Notes: generated by a model from the letters alone, not told the origin. 64,000 bases of DNA from Labia minor (GCA_963082975.1 OY720350.1:8265488-8329487); one strand, 5' to 3'; positions 21,971-34,176 are shown, counted from the stretch's first letter. Program-made: numbers and translations.

Positions 21971-23689
21971 ATATATATATAATTTGTCTAGAAGGAAATA
22001 TAAATATATCTTTAAATTTTGGGAAATATAAAAATTAATTCGCGCCAAGAAAGGAGACATTTGCAAGATTGAGGTAGTACAATCAAATTAGCGAACGCTA
22101 ATGGAAGATAATGGACGACCTTCAAACCTTTTTAGGACTGAGGACAGATCAATGAATTTCAAAAACAAGGGATAAAAAAATGTGTTGTGTGTGAAAAACG
22201 TTTTTAAGAAAGAAACTAACTTTTAGAAAATTTAATTAGAATAGATCACACAAGTATCAATATAACAAATACTACATTTACATATAATCAAAATATGATT
22301 CCAAACAGAATGAAAAAGAAAAATAGAGATTTTATCTTATATTTTCTACTACTGAATAAAGAATAAGTATTACTAGATTATATATTTAAAAGAAAATAAG
22401 GGGATTAATAAAAAGTAACAAATAATAAATAATCTTCCTTTTTTGTATGAATAAAAAAAAATCATATGAAATAAAAGAGTAGAAACATTAAAGTAATAAA
22501 GAAAAATAATCAAAAGGATTTAAATGCTGCATGAGATGAAACAACGTAATTAAAGGATCAAAAAATAATTATTTTCTTTGATAAAAGATAGAATTATAAA
22601 TATTGAATCAAACAAAAATGAAAGAGTAAATGAAGTAAAAATGAGATTATCAAAAATATAAATTCTCAATTATTATAAAAATAAAAAAATATTTTAAGTA
22701 GTGATTATCAATTTTGTTTCTATTTATTGATTTTAAAATTTATCTAACAAGATTACATGAACTTAAAAAAAATAAAATTGAAAGGTACTTTAGTTTAGAG
22801 CAAGTCATTTTGAAAATTTTGTTTATTTTAATTTTTTTTTTTTTTTTTTTTTTTTTTTTGAAGATATTTAAGAAATTAAATTAAATTTATTAACTCTATA
22901 ATTGTCAATGAAAGTGTTTACCTTTAAGAATTTATTATATAAATATTTCTTATAAATATATGTTATTATAAATATTTTTTAATTAATATATATACCAAAT
23001 ATATATATACTTTTTTACTTTTTTCAAAGAATACATTTAGAAATATTATTAAATAATGTTATGAATTTTATGAACTTATTTTTAAATTCAAATTAGATGA
23101 CATATATCAAAAAAAAAAAAAAAAAAAAAAAAAATAATATTAAATAATAATTCTTGTATGCGATGTTTTATAATATTTTAATTAACGTGAAAAAAAAGAA
23201 TTAAAAAAATGTTAACATAAAGGAAATTTTCCAACCGAGTATAATCCTGACAAACCAATATTTGGTTCTCTTCTCTTTCAATCCTATCAAATTTATAATA
23301 TGTATTTTACATCATCCATTTAATTAAGAAGATCCTCCAATGACATTTCTAATTATTTCATCCTAGATTAATTTACTTGAAATGGTCGATAGTATTATAC
23401 AAGTAAGCTGGTTGGTTGGATGTAGAAGCAGCATGAAGAGTCAGTCACCCAATTTTAATCCCATACGAGGTTCTTGTCGTAAGTTTATTTGCTTCTGGGT
23501 CAGACATGATGCTAAGAATCTAACCCTGGACGATCAAAGTTATATATATTAAAAATTGAATATGAATATTTAAGGAATTTTCCCATTCGAGATACAACCA
23601 ATGGCTCATTTTCAATATTAATCCAGGATAGAAATTAAACAAGTAACGATGGGGTTGATTTCAAGCTAAACTTATTCGATAATATAGAA
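21971..23689. other. AT-rich stretch with poly-T and poly-A
   Basis: Long poly-T at 22,833-22,859 and poly-A at 23,110-23,133. A GC-richer patch near 23,405-23,545 reads on the minus strand as MSDPEANKLTTRTSYG after an acceptor-like ATTCTTAG, but it is too short to call. Confidence 0.4.
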
Positions 23690-24476
23690 CATTAATTTTC
23701 AACCTTTTATTACCGGGGCACACTTTTAACGGTTTAAAAATTTGGCGGCACACAAAGAAAAAGATAAGTGTAAAAGTTTACTATATGGAAAAAAGGGGTC
23801 CCCAAAAACGGTTTACCTTTTTTTTTAGAACCAAATTGAAATAAGCTGGAGTGTCTCCACTCGACTATCTCGCAAATTTGAATTGGATTAATTAACATAT
23901 ATTAAATTTAAATTAAATTTAATTAATTATAAATAAATATTAATAAATAATATTTATTAAACGAGCGCGTCTTTCGCTCTTTGTTGATGGCACCACGTCA
24001 CGTGTTGGCGCGTGATATTTGCAGTGTTAAAAAATTAATTCTGGTACTTTAAGCAATTCAATCAAGCTGAAATTCTATATATAGCAGTTTTATACAATTT
24101 TTAATCTTGTGAAAAATTATCAAACATGTATTTTTATTTTTACGGTCACTTTAGAGGAAATAAAATCAAAACGTGGTAGATAATAGTCCTATTCCGAATG
24201 GGCTACATTTATCAAAAGTTGATAGAAAACTACTAATTTTGAATAATGCCCGTATACCAAATTTCATCATTCTAGCTAAAACCGTTTTTGCGTAATCTTG
24301 TCTACAAACATTTTTCTCAACCTCACAATTAGTGAAAATGATTCAGGAACCTTCAAAACGTATAAAAACATCAAAATCTCAACATCGAAAATTTTCGTGA
24401 CGGCGAGATAGTAAAAATTTAGAAAAAAAAGTTTAAGAACCTCGTAATCTCGCGGCACAGTGGTTGAGAATCAGTG
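23690..24476. mobile_element. hAT-A MITE split by a nested H1 element
   Basis: The left part (23,690-23,845) is the hAT-A family sequence from a decayed end through GGCGGCACACAAAG. The right part resumes at 24,413 with TTTAGAAAAAAAAG and ends GGTTGAGAATCAGTG. The flanking octamers ATATAGAA (23,682-23,689) and ATATGGAA (24,477-24,484) match at seven positions. The interruption is the H1 element at 23,846-24,412. Confidence 0.75.
23846..24412 (-). mobile_element. Helentron-like element H1, full-length, nested
   Basis: Read on the minus strand it runs from ACTATCTCGCCGTCACG to the inverted GCGAGATAGTCGAGTGGAGA and CACTCCAG end. Because it disrupts a hAT-A MITE whose uninterrupted sequence is known from other copies, the insertion limits are visible. 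They lie at the TATCTCGC motif on one side and the hairpin on the other. This supports the assigned termini of the family. Confidence 0.8.
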
Positions 24477-24712
24477 ATATGGAAGATTAAAGTAAGGAAG
24501 GATGTATATTGATTAAATACCAACTAAACCTAATTAATTACACTTTCAAATTCTATTATAATATGATGAATCTGTTCAGTTCATCAGTTTCAAGAATCCT
24601 TAAACGTAAAACTCACAAGAAATGATTATAATATTATAAAAAAGTATATTATAAATCATAATACTTGAATTATTTATAAAGTACTATATATACTTTTAAA
24701 ATTTGAAAATAC

Positions 24713-24954
24713 CTATAAATTTCAGCACAAGGAAATAATATAATATTTAGAAGATGGAGAGAAAATGGTGGGTTTCTGTCAGCAGTTAGAAACAAAGTAT
24801 AATTTTTTTTTTCTTTTAACCCCTTGAGGAGTTCATTGTGCTTTTTGCCACTCTGGTTCATTGCCAAATGCCCTTCAAGTTGCACCATTTCAAGCCTCCA
24901 CACTTTTTCAATTTCACAAAGTTTGCTGTGGAAAGGTTTAAGCGCAAGGGAAGC
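24713..24954 (-). CDS. candidate exon, Lys/Glu-rich helical segment
   Basis: On the minus strand an acceptor-like CCTTCAATTCTAG precedes 24,954, and the TAG there closes the frame exactly at the exon edge. The frame then gives ASLALKPFHSKLCEIEKVWR, continuing LEMVQLEGHLAMNQSGKKH and NELLKGLKEKKN. It stays open to a possible donor, ATAG followed by GTATTT, at 24,713. The first 45 codons have balanced composition and look helical and charged. The last third is hydrophobic and AT-driven, so the true 3' end may be earlier. Family unknown. It could also be a pseudogene fragment. It enters in phase 0. Confidence 0.33.
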
Positions 24955-25446
24955 CTAGAATTGAAGGAATGAGGATCGTATTGGGTTGAGGGGTTGTTAA
25001 AGCAACTCTGTGAATTTGGCCAATAGACCTTGGAATAAATTGTAACGTTCCACTCTCAAAGTTGAATTAATGTTGTATAAATTGCCTATATATATATATA
25101 TATAGAAATGTCAATAGAGTGTAAGAAAAAAGTTTTCATTTCTTTAGCGTTTTTTAAATTATTATTCAACAACTTTTATTTCCATTTTTATAAAGAAAAT
25201 GATATTAATTAATATTTTAAAATATTTTATTTGTAGAACTAGTTAAACCCGTTGCAAACGGGGTTTGCAATTTTAGTTTAAAATGAATTTATCGTGGTTT
25301 GCAACAATTTATAGATATTTATATATATAAATAATCATTAGAAAAATATTATTAATGTTATAAATAAAGGGAGTATATTTAAAATTAATAATTCTATCTG
25401 ATAACAATCGAAAATTAAATTTAATTCACATTCTTCATTTTTAAAT

Positions 25447-25683
25447 TTTTTACTATCTTTACAGTGACTGTAAAAATAAAGATATATGTTTGATAATTTT
25501 TCACATGATTAATAATTGTATAAAACTGCTATATATAGAATTTCAGGTTGATTGAATCGCTGAAAGTACCAGAATTATTTATTAATTTTAATTTATAATT
25601 TAATTAATTTAATTAAATTTAAATTAATATATGTTATTTAATCCAATTCAAATTTGCGAGATAGTCGAGTGGAGACACTCCAG
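25447..25683 (+). mobile_element. Helentron-like element H1, internally deleted
   Basis: Keeps the 5' terminal TTTTTACTATCT and the 3' GCGAGATAGTCGAGTGGAGA then CACTCCAG end, with ACTGCTATATATAGAATTTC between them. It lacks the microsatellite and the ACGTGACGTGG block. Another short palindrome, TTGCAAAC-GGG-GTTTGCAA, lies nearby at 25,252-25,270. Confidence 0.7.
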
Positions 25684-26331
25684 ATTTTTTAATTTATAAT
25701 ATAAATAAATCGTGTTTATATTTATATGATAAAACTCCAAATCTCAACTTTTGATTTTATGACATTTCTAATAGTTATGTATTTAATTCATGATTTTTAT
25801 AAGTGAGTATTTAAAATTCCATTTCGCTTTCACCTTAATATTCATTGATTAATAGCAAAAGATTAATATAATAAATTAATTATATTTAATAATAAGAATA
25901 AGAAGAAACAGTAAACAAAAAGGCACTTGAGTTTCCCGGACATTTTTATATAATTTTATTATATTAATTATTTAGAGCTTATTATAATATAATTATTTTA
26001 AAGTTATTGTGTTATAGCAAACTGTTGAAATCAACCCCCAGAATAGAGTAAAAAAAGATCTATAAATATCTCATGTTTTCTTATCTCCCGTCTTATTTTT
26101 ATTTTCTATGTCATCTTGAAAGGGTTTTTCTTTTTGAACACTTAATTTATGAAATAAAAGAACCTCTCTTAATAAGAAAAATACACAAAAGAGAAAATAT
26201 ATAAAATAACACCTGAATAATATTGAAATGAAATAATCCTTAAGTCCGTAGGTATATAATTACACTTATTTCTTTCAGGTATCCCTCAAAAGAATTAATT
26301 TAATAATGTTGAAAATAAATTGTAGAAAAAT
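25684..26331. other. AT-rich non-coding stretch
   Basis: No supported feature. Confidence 0.5.
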
Positions 26332-26780
26332 AGCGGTTCCCGGCATCATATGCTGTCGGCGGTATAAAACTCTTCTTATAGGGCAGGCGGCTTCTAGCCG
26401 CATGAGATTGTTTAAGAATAATAATTTATAGGAAATTTTGTTTCAAATACAAAACAACACAATGTTTAAATATAAAATTAATAACTTTTCTCAAATCATC
26501 GTAATATTTTCTTTTATATTATATTTTTCAATATTTAATAATTAGAAAACAAAATTTAAAAAAATGAAGTTAGTAACAAGTTGATAGGTTTCTTTTTATG
26601 TTTATTATGTTTAATCAATTCTCTTTTATAATAAAAAAATAATAGTAATATCAAAAATTAGAATATTTCAATTTTTATTTTATTTTAAATTCTATAAAAA
26701 TTGTAAATTGTAAAATTCTAAATTTGTAGCCAACTTCACAATGTTACAGTCATTTCATACATAAATACATTCATAGATAA
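26332..26780 (+). repeat. repeat C copy 1
   Basis: Begins GCGGTTCCCGGCATCATATG and continues CTGTCGGCGGTATAAAACTC. It shares this head and the later TTCAATATTTAATAAT and ATGAAGTTAGTAACAA blocks with 57,705-57,940. The repeat class is unknown, possibly the tail of a larger element. Confidence 0.5.
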
Positions 26781-28190
26781 TTATATATATTGATAAATAT
26801 TCCTAATTGAAAATAATTATTAGTTATAAATTTATATTTTAATACTAAATATATTATAATCTATAATTTTTTTTTAATACGTTTATTATTAGATAATTTA
26901 GACGGTCAATAATTAATGATAAGGAAAGAATACAAAAGTTTAGATTATTATTTTTATTCATCTCTAGTGCCGTGTTTAATGTATACATTTGTAAAGAAAA
27001 GATTAATTTAAACAAAAGGGATGAGAATAATAATATTAAATGGTAAAATTAGGGCTTAAGTATGGACCGTAAGCTACAGATACAATTTAAAAAGAAAAAA
27101 AAAGAGAATATTCAAAACCAGAAGGGTAAAAACAATAATAAAGTAATTTATGGAATCACCCATATTCTCTTTTAATTAAATGTTTACCATTTATATTTAT
27201 TTATTAAGGTTTAGATTACTGTTCATTTAAGCAATAAAAAGAAAATTTAATGTAAATATTTGAAAATGGTCCATAAGGGGAATTTTGAAGTATATGCAAT
27301 TTTACTTATCCCCTCCCTCCCCTTGTATGAAAGTTATATTAATATCAGGTGAAATGATTTTTTTCTTGACTTTTATCTTAAGCAATAGTTGAATCAAGTA
27401 ATTAAACTTGATGAAATTTATTAAAAAAAAAAAAAAAAAATTGTTAAGAAATTTTTTTCTTGATTTTAAAAATTGATATCAAGTGGTTGTTTTTCTTTAA
27501 TGTTAACTTAAGTGATGTGAATATTTAATAGATTCTAAAAGCATTTTCACTCCCCTCTTATTTTCTAGAATGGATTGAATTTTTTTTTTATATTCACTTG
27601 GCGCGACGAATGGACGAATGTCAAAAAAAAAATCTTCAATAAGAACCAAATCATTTGGAAGAAACTCTATAAAACATGATAAGAAATCAATTTGTTTCAC
27701 ATTGAAAAAAAAGTGGTTTCGATTTAGATTGAGAAGTTACTACGAATAAATTTAATTATTTTAAAGTATATTTTCAAAATTATTTAAGAAAAAATAATCA
27801 ATGAGCAGATCAATTTATACAAATTAGAAAAAAAAAATCATTTTTAAGGGTATTTTTTTTATTGAAAATGACTTAAATATTGGTTTTGCATTTTCTCTGA
27901 AAGGCAAGACATATAAATAGTTGAAGTTTTTATTTATAAGGTCTAATTTAACTAATTCGTCTCATTAGACAAGAAGAGAAAAAGAAAAGAAAGCAGAGTT
28001 CCGCCACTCGTTCATTGCTCTTTCATCCATTAAATAAATACTAGTTGATTGTGATAACTTATTTTCTATCAAATAAATTTAGATTTATTTATGAACAAAT
28101 TAGAGTTTTTTTTTTTGGTCTTTTCGGAATATATCTCCATTTAGCCTGCTTTCTCAGAATTGTTTATTAATTTTATTTTTATTTATATAT
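26781..28190. other. AT-rich non-coding stretch
   Basis: No coding pattern or repeat family recognised. Poly-A at 27,421-27,440. Confidence 0.5.
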
Positions 28191-28262
28191 CGATGCACTC
28201 GGCGAGGTTCGATCCCTCGAACTCGAGTCGGCGGACCGGTCACTAACCGCTCTCGGTCTAAA
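28191..28262 (-). repeat. tRNA-like SINE head or tRNA pseudogene
   Basis: On the minus strand TAGACCGAGAGCGGTTAG resembles a pol III A box of Leu/Ser-type tRNA. About 25 bases further GGGATCGAACC resembles a B box with one mismatch. The arms CGAGG/CCTCG can pair as a T stem. No acceptor stem closes, so this is not a functional tRNA. It is most likely the head of a tRNA-derived SINE. Confidence 0.4.
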
Positions 28263-29624
28263 ATAGGACTATTAATTATTAAAAAAAATATAATTTGCAT
28301 ATACTCTTCTTTAATATTAATTCGAAATCTCAATATACTTATTGAAAATGATAAAGAGTATTAGAAATTTTCATTATAAAAATTGTATGTTCAATTCATA
28401 TAAAATTAAAATTAGAATCATTATTTGTTAGATTCTCTAGATTTATATTATTATTATTATTATTATTATTGACAATGAAATTGAAATGGATGATTTAGTC
28501 GTTTCGTTATGCATGAATCGTTGTTCATCGAATATAGAATTGATAACTCATTTAAGAGAAAGATGAGATAAGGAAATGAGCGATGTCCCTTCGGGCTAAT
28601 AACAACTCGCAACGAAAAGTGTCAAAGCAAAACCAAATAACTTGATTCGATTATATAGGCATTTATCAAATAGTAGTATATATTAATATAACTCCTTTGA
28701 TGTCAAAATTAATTCTCAAACGAATGAACACCCTGTTTGATATATAATATTAATAATAATAATAACATAATCAAACTTGTATAAATCTCTTCAACAAATC
28801 AATACATCCCCATTTTTGTTTTTCTTTTTGATATTTGATTTTTCCATTAAATTATATTACTTGGTCATTCATTAATTATAAAATATTTATTATTATTATT
28901 AAAATAAAACTTTAAGCAATATAAATAAACTGTTAAAATATTTTTGAAATTGAAAAAAAAAAAAAAAATTAAATTTTGTTTTTATAACACTTTTTTTTTC
29001 ATTCAACTTGGATAAAAATTTCTGAATGCTCTTTTAACAAATTATAATCTTAAAAGTTTATAATTATAAATTCTATCTGACTTAATATGAATGAAAGGAA
29101 GACATTCTTTAAGTTTATTATTTAGAAGATAAAAGAGGAGGAAGAAAAAGAGAGAAGAAATATCTAGAGAATAGAATGACATACGAAATTAACTAAATAA
29201 GAAGGTACCTGGGATAAAATAAAACTGGATATCGTCCAGGGAGATTAAAATAAAAGAGGCACACTTTTTTCTGATATGAGATAAAATACAATTGGGAAGA
29301 TTTTAAAAGAGAAAGTGACCATTGGGAAAATAAAAATACAAAAAAAAGACAAGTGAAGATAACTTTAAGAAAATGAATTGAGATAAATAAATAAATAAAG
29401 AAAAATTGCCAACATTCTAAAAAAATTTAATTCCATGTATGCTAAAAGAATGAAGAAATTTTCAAATTTAAAATTAATAAAACTAAATTCAAATTTCAAT
29501 ATTTTTGCTCAATATAAGCGTATCAAATATATACAATTAAATTAATTTATTAGTTTCTTTTACTTGTTAATTGGATAATAAATATTTTTTGAGAAGTGAA
29601 AAAATAATTTTTTTTCTTACTTTT
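28263..29624. other. AT-rich stretch with (ATT)n
   Basis: (ATT)n at about 28,446-28,470. Nothing else supported. Confidence 0.5.
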
Positions 29625-29745
29625 TATTATTTATGACGTCATTTGTGACGTCATATCCAGTGCCTCTTATATCTTATAATATTTTTCAATCTTTTGCGTT
29701 TCAATTTCTTTGCGTGTGAGGGCTCTCCCACTGGTCAGATAATAT
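29625..29745 (+). mobile_element. 3' fragment related to H2/H3
   Basis: Carries two TGACGTCA octamers at 29,634-29,641 and 29,646-29,653, followed by ATATCCAGTGCC. It ends with a hairpin-prone TGTGAGGGCTCTCCCACTGG (GGG-CTCT-CCC). The order octamers, AT spacer, hairpin copies the 3' third of H2/H3, but the sequence is divergent. Confidence 0.4.
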
Positions 29746-30700
29746 ATAATTAATTTACTGATTAAATTAAAATATATTTTAAATAAGAAAACAAAAAGAA
29801 ATCAATGTTTTATGGAATATACTGATTGAAACAAAATGGATGAAAACCTTTTACTTTCAACCAAATACTATGTACCACTCGGGGGTACAGGGGACGGAGT
29901 TTAATTTATTTTATCAAAAAAATTAAAATAAGATTTAAAGAGAAAAATAAATTTTAAAGAGTACCTTATCTTCATGTGAAGGTCAATCTTTGTTTTGTCA
30001 TTTCGGAATATTATGCTCGTTTGTCCTTTAGATTTGCTCACTATCTACTGTTTTTATTATTTTTTTTACGAGCTTTAGTGAGGGTGTTAACATTTTGGAC
30101 AGTTCTTTTTTTATTTGCCCCTCTCATGAATAGTAGCCTATCAAAATGTACACTATTTTCATAATAAATAAATATTTAATTAGATATTGACTGAATAAAA
30201 GAAAAAAAATATAATAAATAATGATAATAATTTTTAAAATTATTTAGAAAAATATTATTATTATTATTTTTATTATCATTTTTTGTTGATATCGGATACT
30301 AATGAAAGTTGGTGTATAGAATTTTTAACTTCAAATGTTATACAATGTTATAACTCAAGAGTGATAAATAGGACAAATCAAATTGTTATTTAGATTACTA
30401 TTAAAGGTGTGAGGATTAATAATTAAACATGTAATGTTAAAAACAAAATACAAAACAAAATATTTAGCAATTCAATTAAAACTTATTAACAAAAAAAAAG
30501 TTTTAGTAATTTAAAAGGTGTAGATTTATTATCAAAATAAATAAAATGATATTTAAGAAATTAATATACTTGAAATAAAAATAAAAATGTTTATACTCAT
30601 ATGAATTGAATTGTTAAAATAAATAAAAAAACAAAATTGATTTAATTATCAATTGTGCTCAATAGCTATTTTTGGGCGATTCATTAAAGTACGTTAAAGT
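29746..30700. other. AT-rich non-coding stretch
   Basis: A short dyad, GTACC-ACTCGGG-GGTAC, lies near 29,871. The open frame at 29,976-30,164 is hydrophobic, AT-driven and not supported. Confidence 0.4.
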
Positions 30701-31100
30701 TTCTTTCAATGTTCAGTTGGTGATCTACATGACCCTTTGTCCCTTTTCTATCCATAAATTTAATGCTTTGTTATGGCTACAATTAAGCAGGATTTGGGAG
30801 CTGCAGGTTAGAAGGTGGGTTTTAAAACAATTGTGTGTGTGAGTGTTGGTGTGTTGGTATTCAGTAACCCTCTCGCCCTCTCGAAATGCCCTTCTTTCAA
30901 TGGTTTGGATCTTGTAACGCATTCCAACATCATCCGATGGTGAATTGAACCAAAAGAAAGTGTTACAGGAGAGATGCGAATGACCTTCCGGGTTCAGTAC
31001 TCTCCAATGTAGAAGAATCTAATATATTCAAGCGAGAACAATATGCATTCGAGAGAGGACGTCTACAGTCAAAGAAGATGTTTAATTATATACACCTTAA
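30701..31100. other. GC-richer block, possible exons or conserved element
   Basis: Balanced composition over about 400 bp. On the minus strand 30,922-30,850 reads MRYKIQTIERRAFREGERV. On the plus strand near 31,033-31,120 an open segment reads REQYAFERGRLQSKKM after an AG. Competing frames on both strands leave the direction undecided. It could be a conserved non-coding element. Confidence 0.25.
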
Positions 31101-31140
31101 ATCAAATTATAGATATTCATGAACATATTATTCATTTCAA

Positions 31141-31235
31141 GAAAAGAGAGAATAGATAAATAGATACGAGGAAGAAGAAGAAGACGAATACGAAGAAGAA
31201 GAAGAAGAAGATGGAGTTGAAGAGAAGGAGGTAAT
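31141..31235. repeat. purine-rich (GAA)n tract
   Basis: An imperfect (GAA)n/(GAG)n tract on the plus strand. On the minus strand it is a long pyrimidine tract downstream of the exon candidate at 31,338-31,441. Confidence 0.8.
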
Positions 31236-31337
31236 GTAAGAAACCAAATAGTATTTGAGGTCATTTGCTATACCATCTCAGAGAGAGAGAGAGAGAGAAA
31301 GATGGAGACGGGTAAAGAGGTGAGCCTGGGGGTTTAC

Positions 31338-31441
31338 CTTTTATGGTGGGCAGCTTAAGGTAACCTGAATTGCCATTTGACTTTCGCCATAGACTTTTGC
31401 ACGACCCGGAAAAACGAAGGTCATCGAAATTAGGTGTACAG
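31338..31441 (-). CDS. candidate 104-nt exon, Cys-containing
   Basis: On the minus strand AAATTATTAACAG (acceptor) precedes 31,441, and AAAAG followed by GTAAAC (a strong donor) ends at 31,338. The frame with one base completing the first codon is open throughout and reads CTPNFDDLRFSGSCKSLWRK, then SNGNSGYLKLPTIK. It enters in phase 2 and leaves in phase 1. A second frame, with an internal donor CAG followed by GTTACC, reads ISMTFVFPGRAKVYGESQ, so frame choice is not absolute. Balanced composition and good splice sites make this one of the better exon candidates. No family is recognised. Confidence 0.4.
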
Positions 31442-32081
31442 CTGTTAATAATTTTAAGGGGATGACAATTCAATTTCATTCAATATTTAAATTTCTATTC
31501 AATTAATAAGATTACAAGTTTAATTTTGATAAATTCAAAATAAAGGAAGAGAAAAAATGTGAGAAGCAAACCACTTTTAATAGATTGGAATCATGGATGG
31601 GGAATAAAAAGAGTAGAATCATCAGACTGGATGAAATCATTTTTTTTTTCCAACCTAGATTAACCAATAGGCAGAAAAGAAATTGCTTAACTAATAAGAA
31701 AATAAACAAAATAATCTACAAACAATATTTATTATGATTTGTACTCGAAAGAACCGGTCAATCCATCTTTTTGTGTTTCATTGATATTTCATTTTAATTT
31801 TATATTTGTTTGGTTTTATCAGAACAATATTGACGAAGTAGTTGGTTTATTTTGTTGTTAAGTTTATAATTTAAATATTTTCTATTCAATCAAAGATTTA
31901 AGATATAAAATTTTTTTAATTAATCTAATATTTTTTAAATTGTTCCATTTAATCTTTTAAAACAAGAAATAAGTTCATATAATATTGTTTTATTTACTAA
32001 TTTAAATTATAAAAAAAATATTAGTTATTTTATTTTTTTAAAAAGGATCAATGTTCATAAATTTTGATCAATACTCTAGTG
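31442..32081. other. AT-rich non-coding stretch
   Basis: No supported feature. Confidence 0.5.
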
Positions 32082-32325
32082 CAGTGATTCTCAACCTTTT
32101 TTTTTTACCGCGGCACACTTTTAATGGTTTAAAAATTTGGCGGCACACAAAGAAAAAGATGAGTGTAAAAGTTTACCATATTGTAGAAAAGTGGTCCCAA
32201 AAACGGTTTACCTTTTTTTTTTAGAACCAAATTGAAAAAATTTAGAAAAAAAGTCGGAAATGTTTAAGAGCCTCATAATGTCGCGACACACTAAAGTACC
32301 GCGGTACAGTGGTTGAGAATCACTG
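32082..32325. mobile_element. hAT-A family MITE
   Basis: Starts CAGTGATTCTCAACC and ends GGTTGAGAATCACTG, a perfect 15-bp inverted pair. It has the family interior, ACCGCGGCACAC to GTACCGCGGTACAGT. The flanking octamers do not match, so the target duplication is lost or the copy is rearranged. Confidence 0.8.
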
Positions 32326-33995
32326 TAATGCAATAAATAATCAGAATATATTATATTTTAACGATTTCTATACTCTACTTACTATATTTAGATAAATAGT
32401 TAGCAAAGTTCAATTAATTAAAAAACGGAAATAAGGTAATAAATTACAAAAAATGACATGACATAAAAAACAATTATTATAAATATTATTAGTAATATTA
32501 TCACTAAAAATAGTCATACTAAATTACATCAATATCTTAAATAAAAATTAGGTATAAAAATAAAAATCAGAAAAAAAACAAAAAAAAAAAAAACAATTGG
32601 AGATTTGAATATAATTCTTTAACTCAAAATGATCAACTCTGTTAAGATAAAAAAAAGATGTACTTTTTATACCTGTACCTTTAATTTCAATCATATTTTA
32701 GTGTTTCAGTATATTTCGAAATATTTATTTATTATAAATCTATGTAACATGAAGTATCAAGTATTTTTGAGATATAAAATTATTTAAAGTAGTTTTCCAA
32801 ATTTTATCAATTTTTATTGACATTCATTTTTTGAAATTGATAAGGTTTGATTTGCTTATTCCCAAGAATTCTGCTGGACCCATAAATCTATATACTACAT
32901 ATATATATATAAAGGATGTGTATAACATTGATTGAAATAAATTAAAATATTATTGTAATTTTTAAAATACAATATCATATGAAATCTGAAATATTTTCAA
33001 TGACATGTTTGGATGTTAGCCATCTGAAACATTTCAATTAAATTTTATGTGTGGGGTGGTTGAACGGTGTTGGATGCGGTTTTCTTAAGCATGTAAGTGA
33101 GAATGTAACGATTTATCATTATTTTTACCTTCCCTTAAATGGGGAGAACATGTAGGTACACTGACAAGGATAAATATCTCCATTTTCAAAATTTTCAAAA
33201 TGTGAATACACAATACCAAAGGAAACTATAATATATTATTAACTTTTAGTAGAAAGTACTTTAATAGTAAGTTATTAATAGATTAAACAATTTTAAAAAT
33301 GGATGAAAAAGAATTTCGAAAAAGCAACAACAAAAAAAAAAGATTGATGGAATAATAATAATAATTTCTAATAGTAATGGTAATATGGATATTATTATGA
33401 AATTTTGTAAATGTTTTAGATTCACATAATGATTATTCAATGATTATTGAGTATATGCAATGTATTTACTTATTATTTTTTTTCAAATTAAATAATTCTT
33501 ATTATAAATAAAATATTTTGTTATTTTTTTTAATAAATTTTTATTTTGTAGTAGTAAAGAGAGAAGTGTACAGATTTTGTTTTTATTTATTTTTTGCTTT
33601 TTATAAGAATGTCATTAGGATTGATTGATGGGAGAAACGTTTTTAGATAAAAAGTAATCTAGCAATTGTCTAAAAGACTTTTTTAGAATTAATTATAAAT
33701 TAAATAATTAGATAAAAACAAAAATTTTATTTTTGATAGGTGATGAAAATATAATCAATTGATGATGGCAGTCAATGTATAATATTTAGTGATTTGCATT
33801 AATATTAAAGAGGAAAAAAAATGAAAAAAGACATTCTTTGTCCTTTGACATTTCACCAAAAAAAAAAAAAAAAAAAAGGGGTGGAATATTTTGAGTCCTT
33901 TTAAAAAAGATTGTCCGTTTATTTGAAAAAGAGGAGCCAAGGAGATTGCTAAGTAAAACTAAGAGAAATTAAGAGAAAAAAAAAGAGGAGATTAC
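32326..33995. other. AT-rich stretch
   Basis: Mostly AT-rich. A GC-richer patch at 33,048-33,110 ends in a donor-like CAT followed by GTAAGT on the plus strand, without a convincing upstream frame. Poly-A at 33,858-33,877. Confidence 0.45.
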
Positions 33996-34062
33996 CGGGA
34001 CATGGTCGTCGCACACATGCTCTCTATCCATTCTAATCACTACACACTGCCTATCAGTATCA
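33996..34062 (-). CDS. candidate second exon of the 34-kb gene
   Basis: Follows, on the minus strand, a very long (CT)n pyrimidine tract and TTCTGATTAG, a textbook acceptor arrangement. It ends at CCG followed by GTAATC. The open frame gives DTDRQCVVIRMDREHVCDDH and VP. It enters in phase 2 and leaves in phase 0. The same frame stays open through the (CT)n tract to the upstream block, but as a Leu/Ser run that looks intronic. The product is unknown. Confidence 0.35.
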
Positions 34063-34087
34063 CTAATCAGAAGGTGATAACAAACAA

Positions 34088-34109
34088 AGAGAGAGAGAGA
34101 AGAGATAGT

Positions 34110-34152
<43 letters not shown>

Positions 34153-34176
34153 TGAGTGAGTGAGTGAGAGAGTGGA
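34088..34176. repeat. (GA)n microsatellite / (CT)n tract
   Basis: A (GA)n run with a few interruptions, merging into (GAGT)n at 34,150-34,172. On the minus strand it would serve as a polypyrimidine tract upstream of 34,062. Confidence 0.9.

Noticed and set aside
25252..25270. TTGCAAAC-GGG-GTTTGCAA palindrome as a regulatory operator
   Set aside because: A single short dyad in an AT-rich genome. No context supports a function.
28191..28262. Functional tRNA gene
   Set aside because: No acceptor stem closes and the B box has a mismatch.
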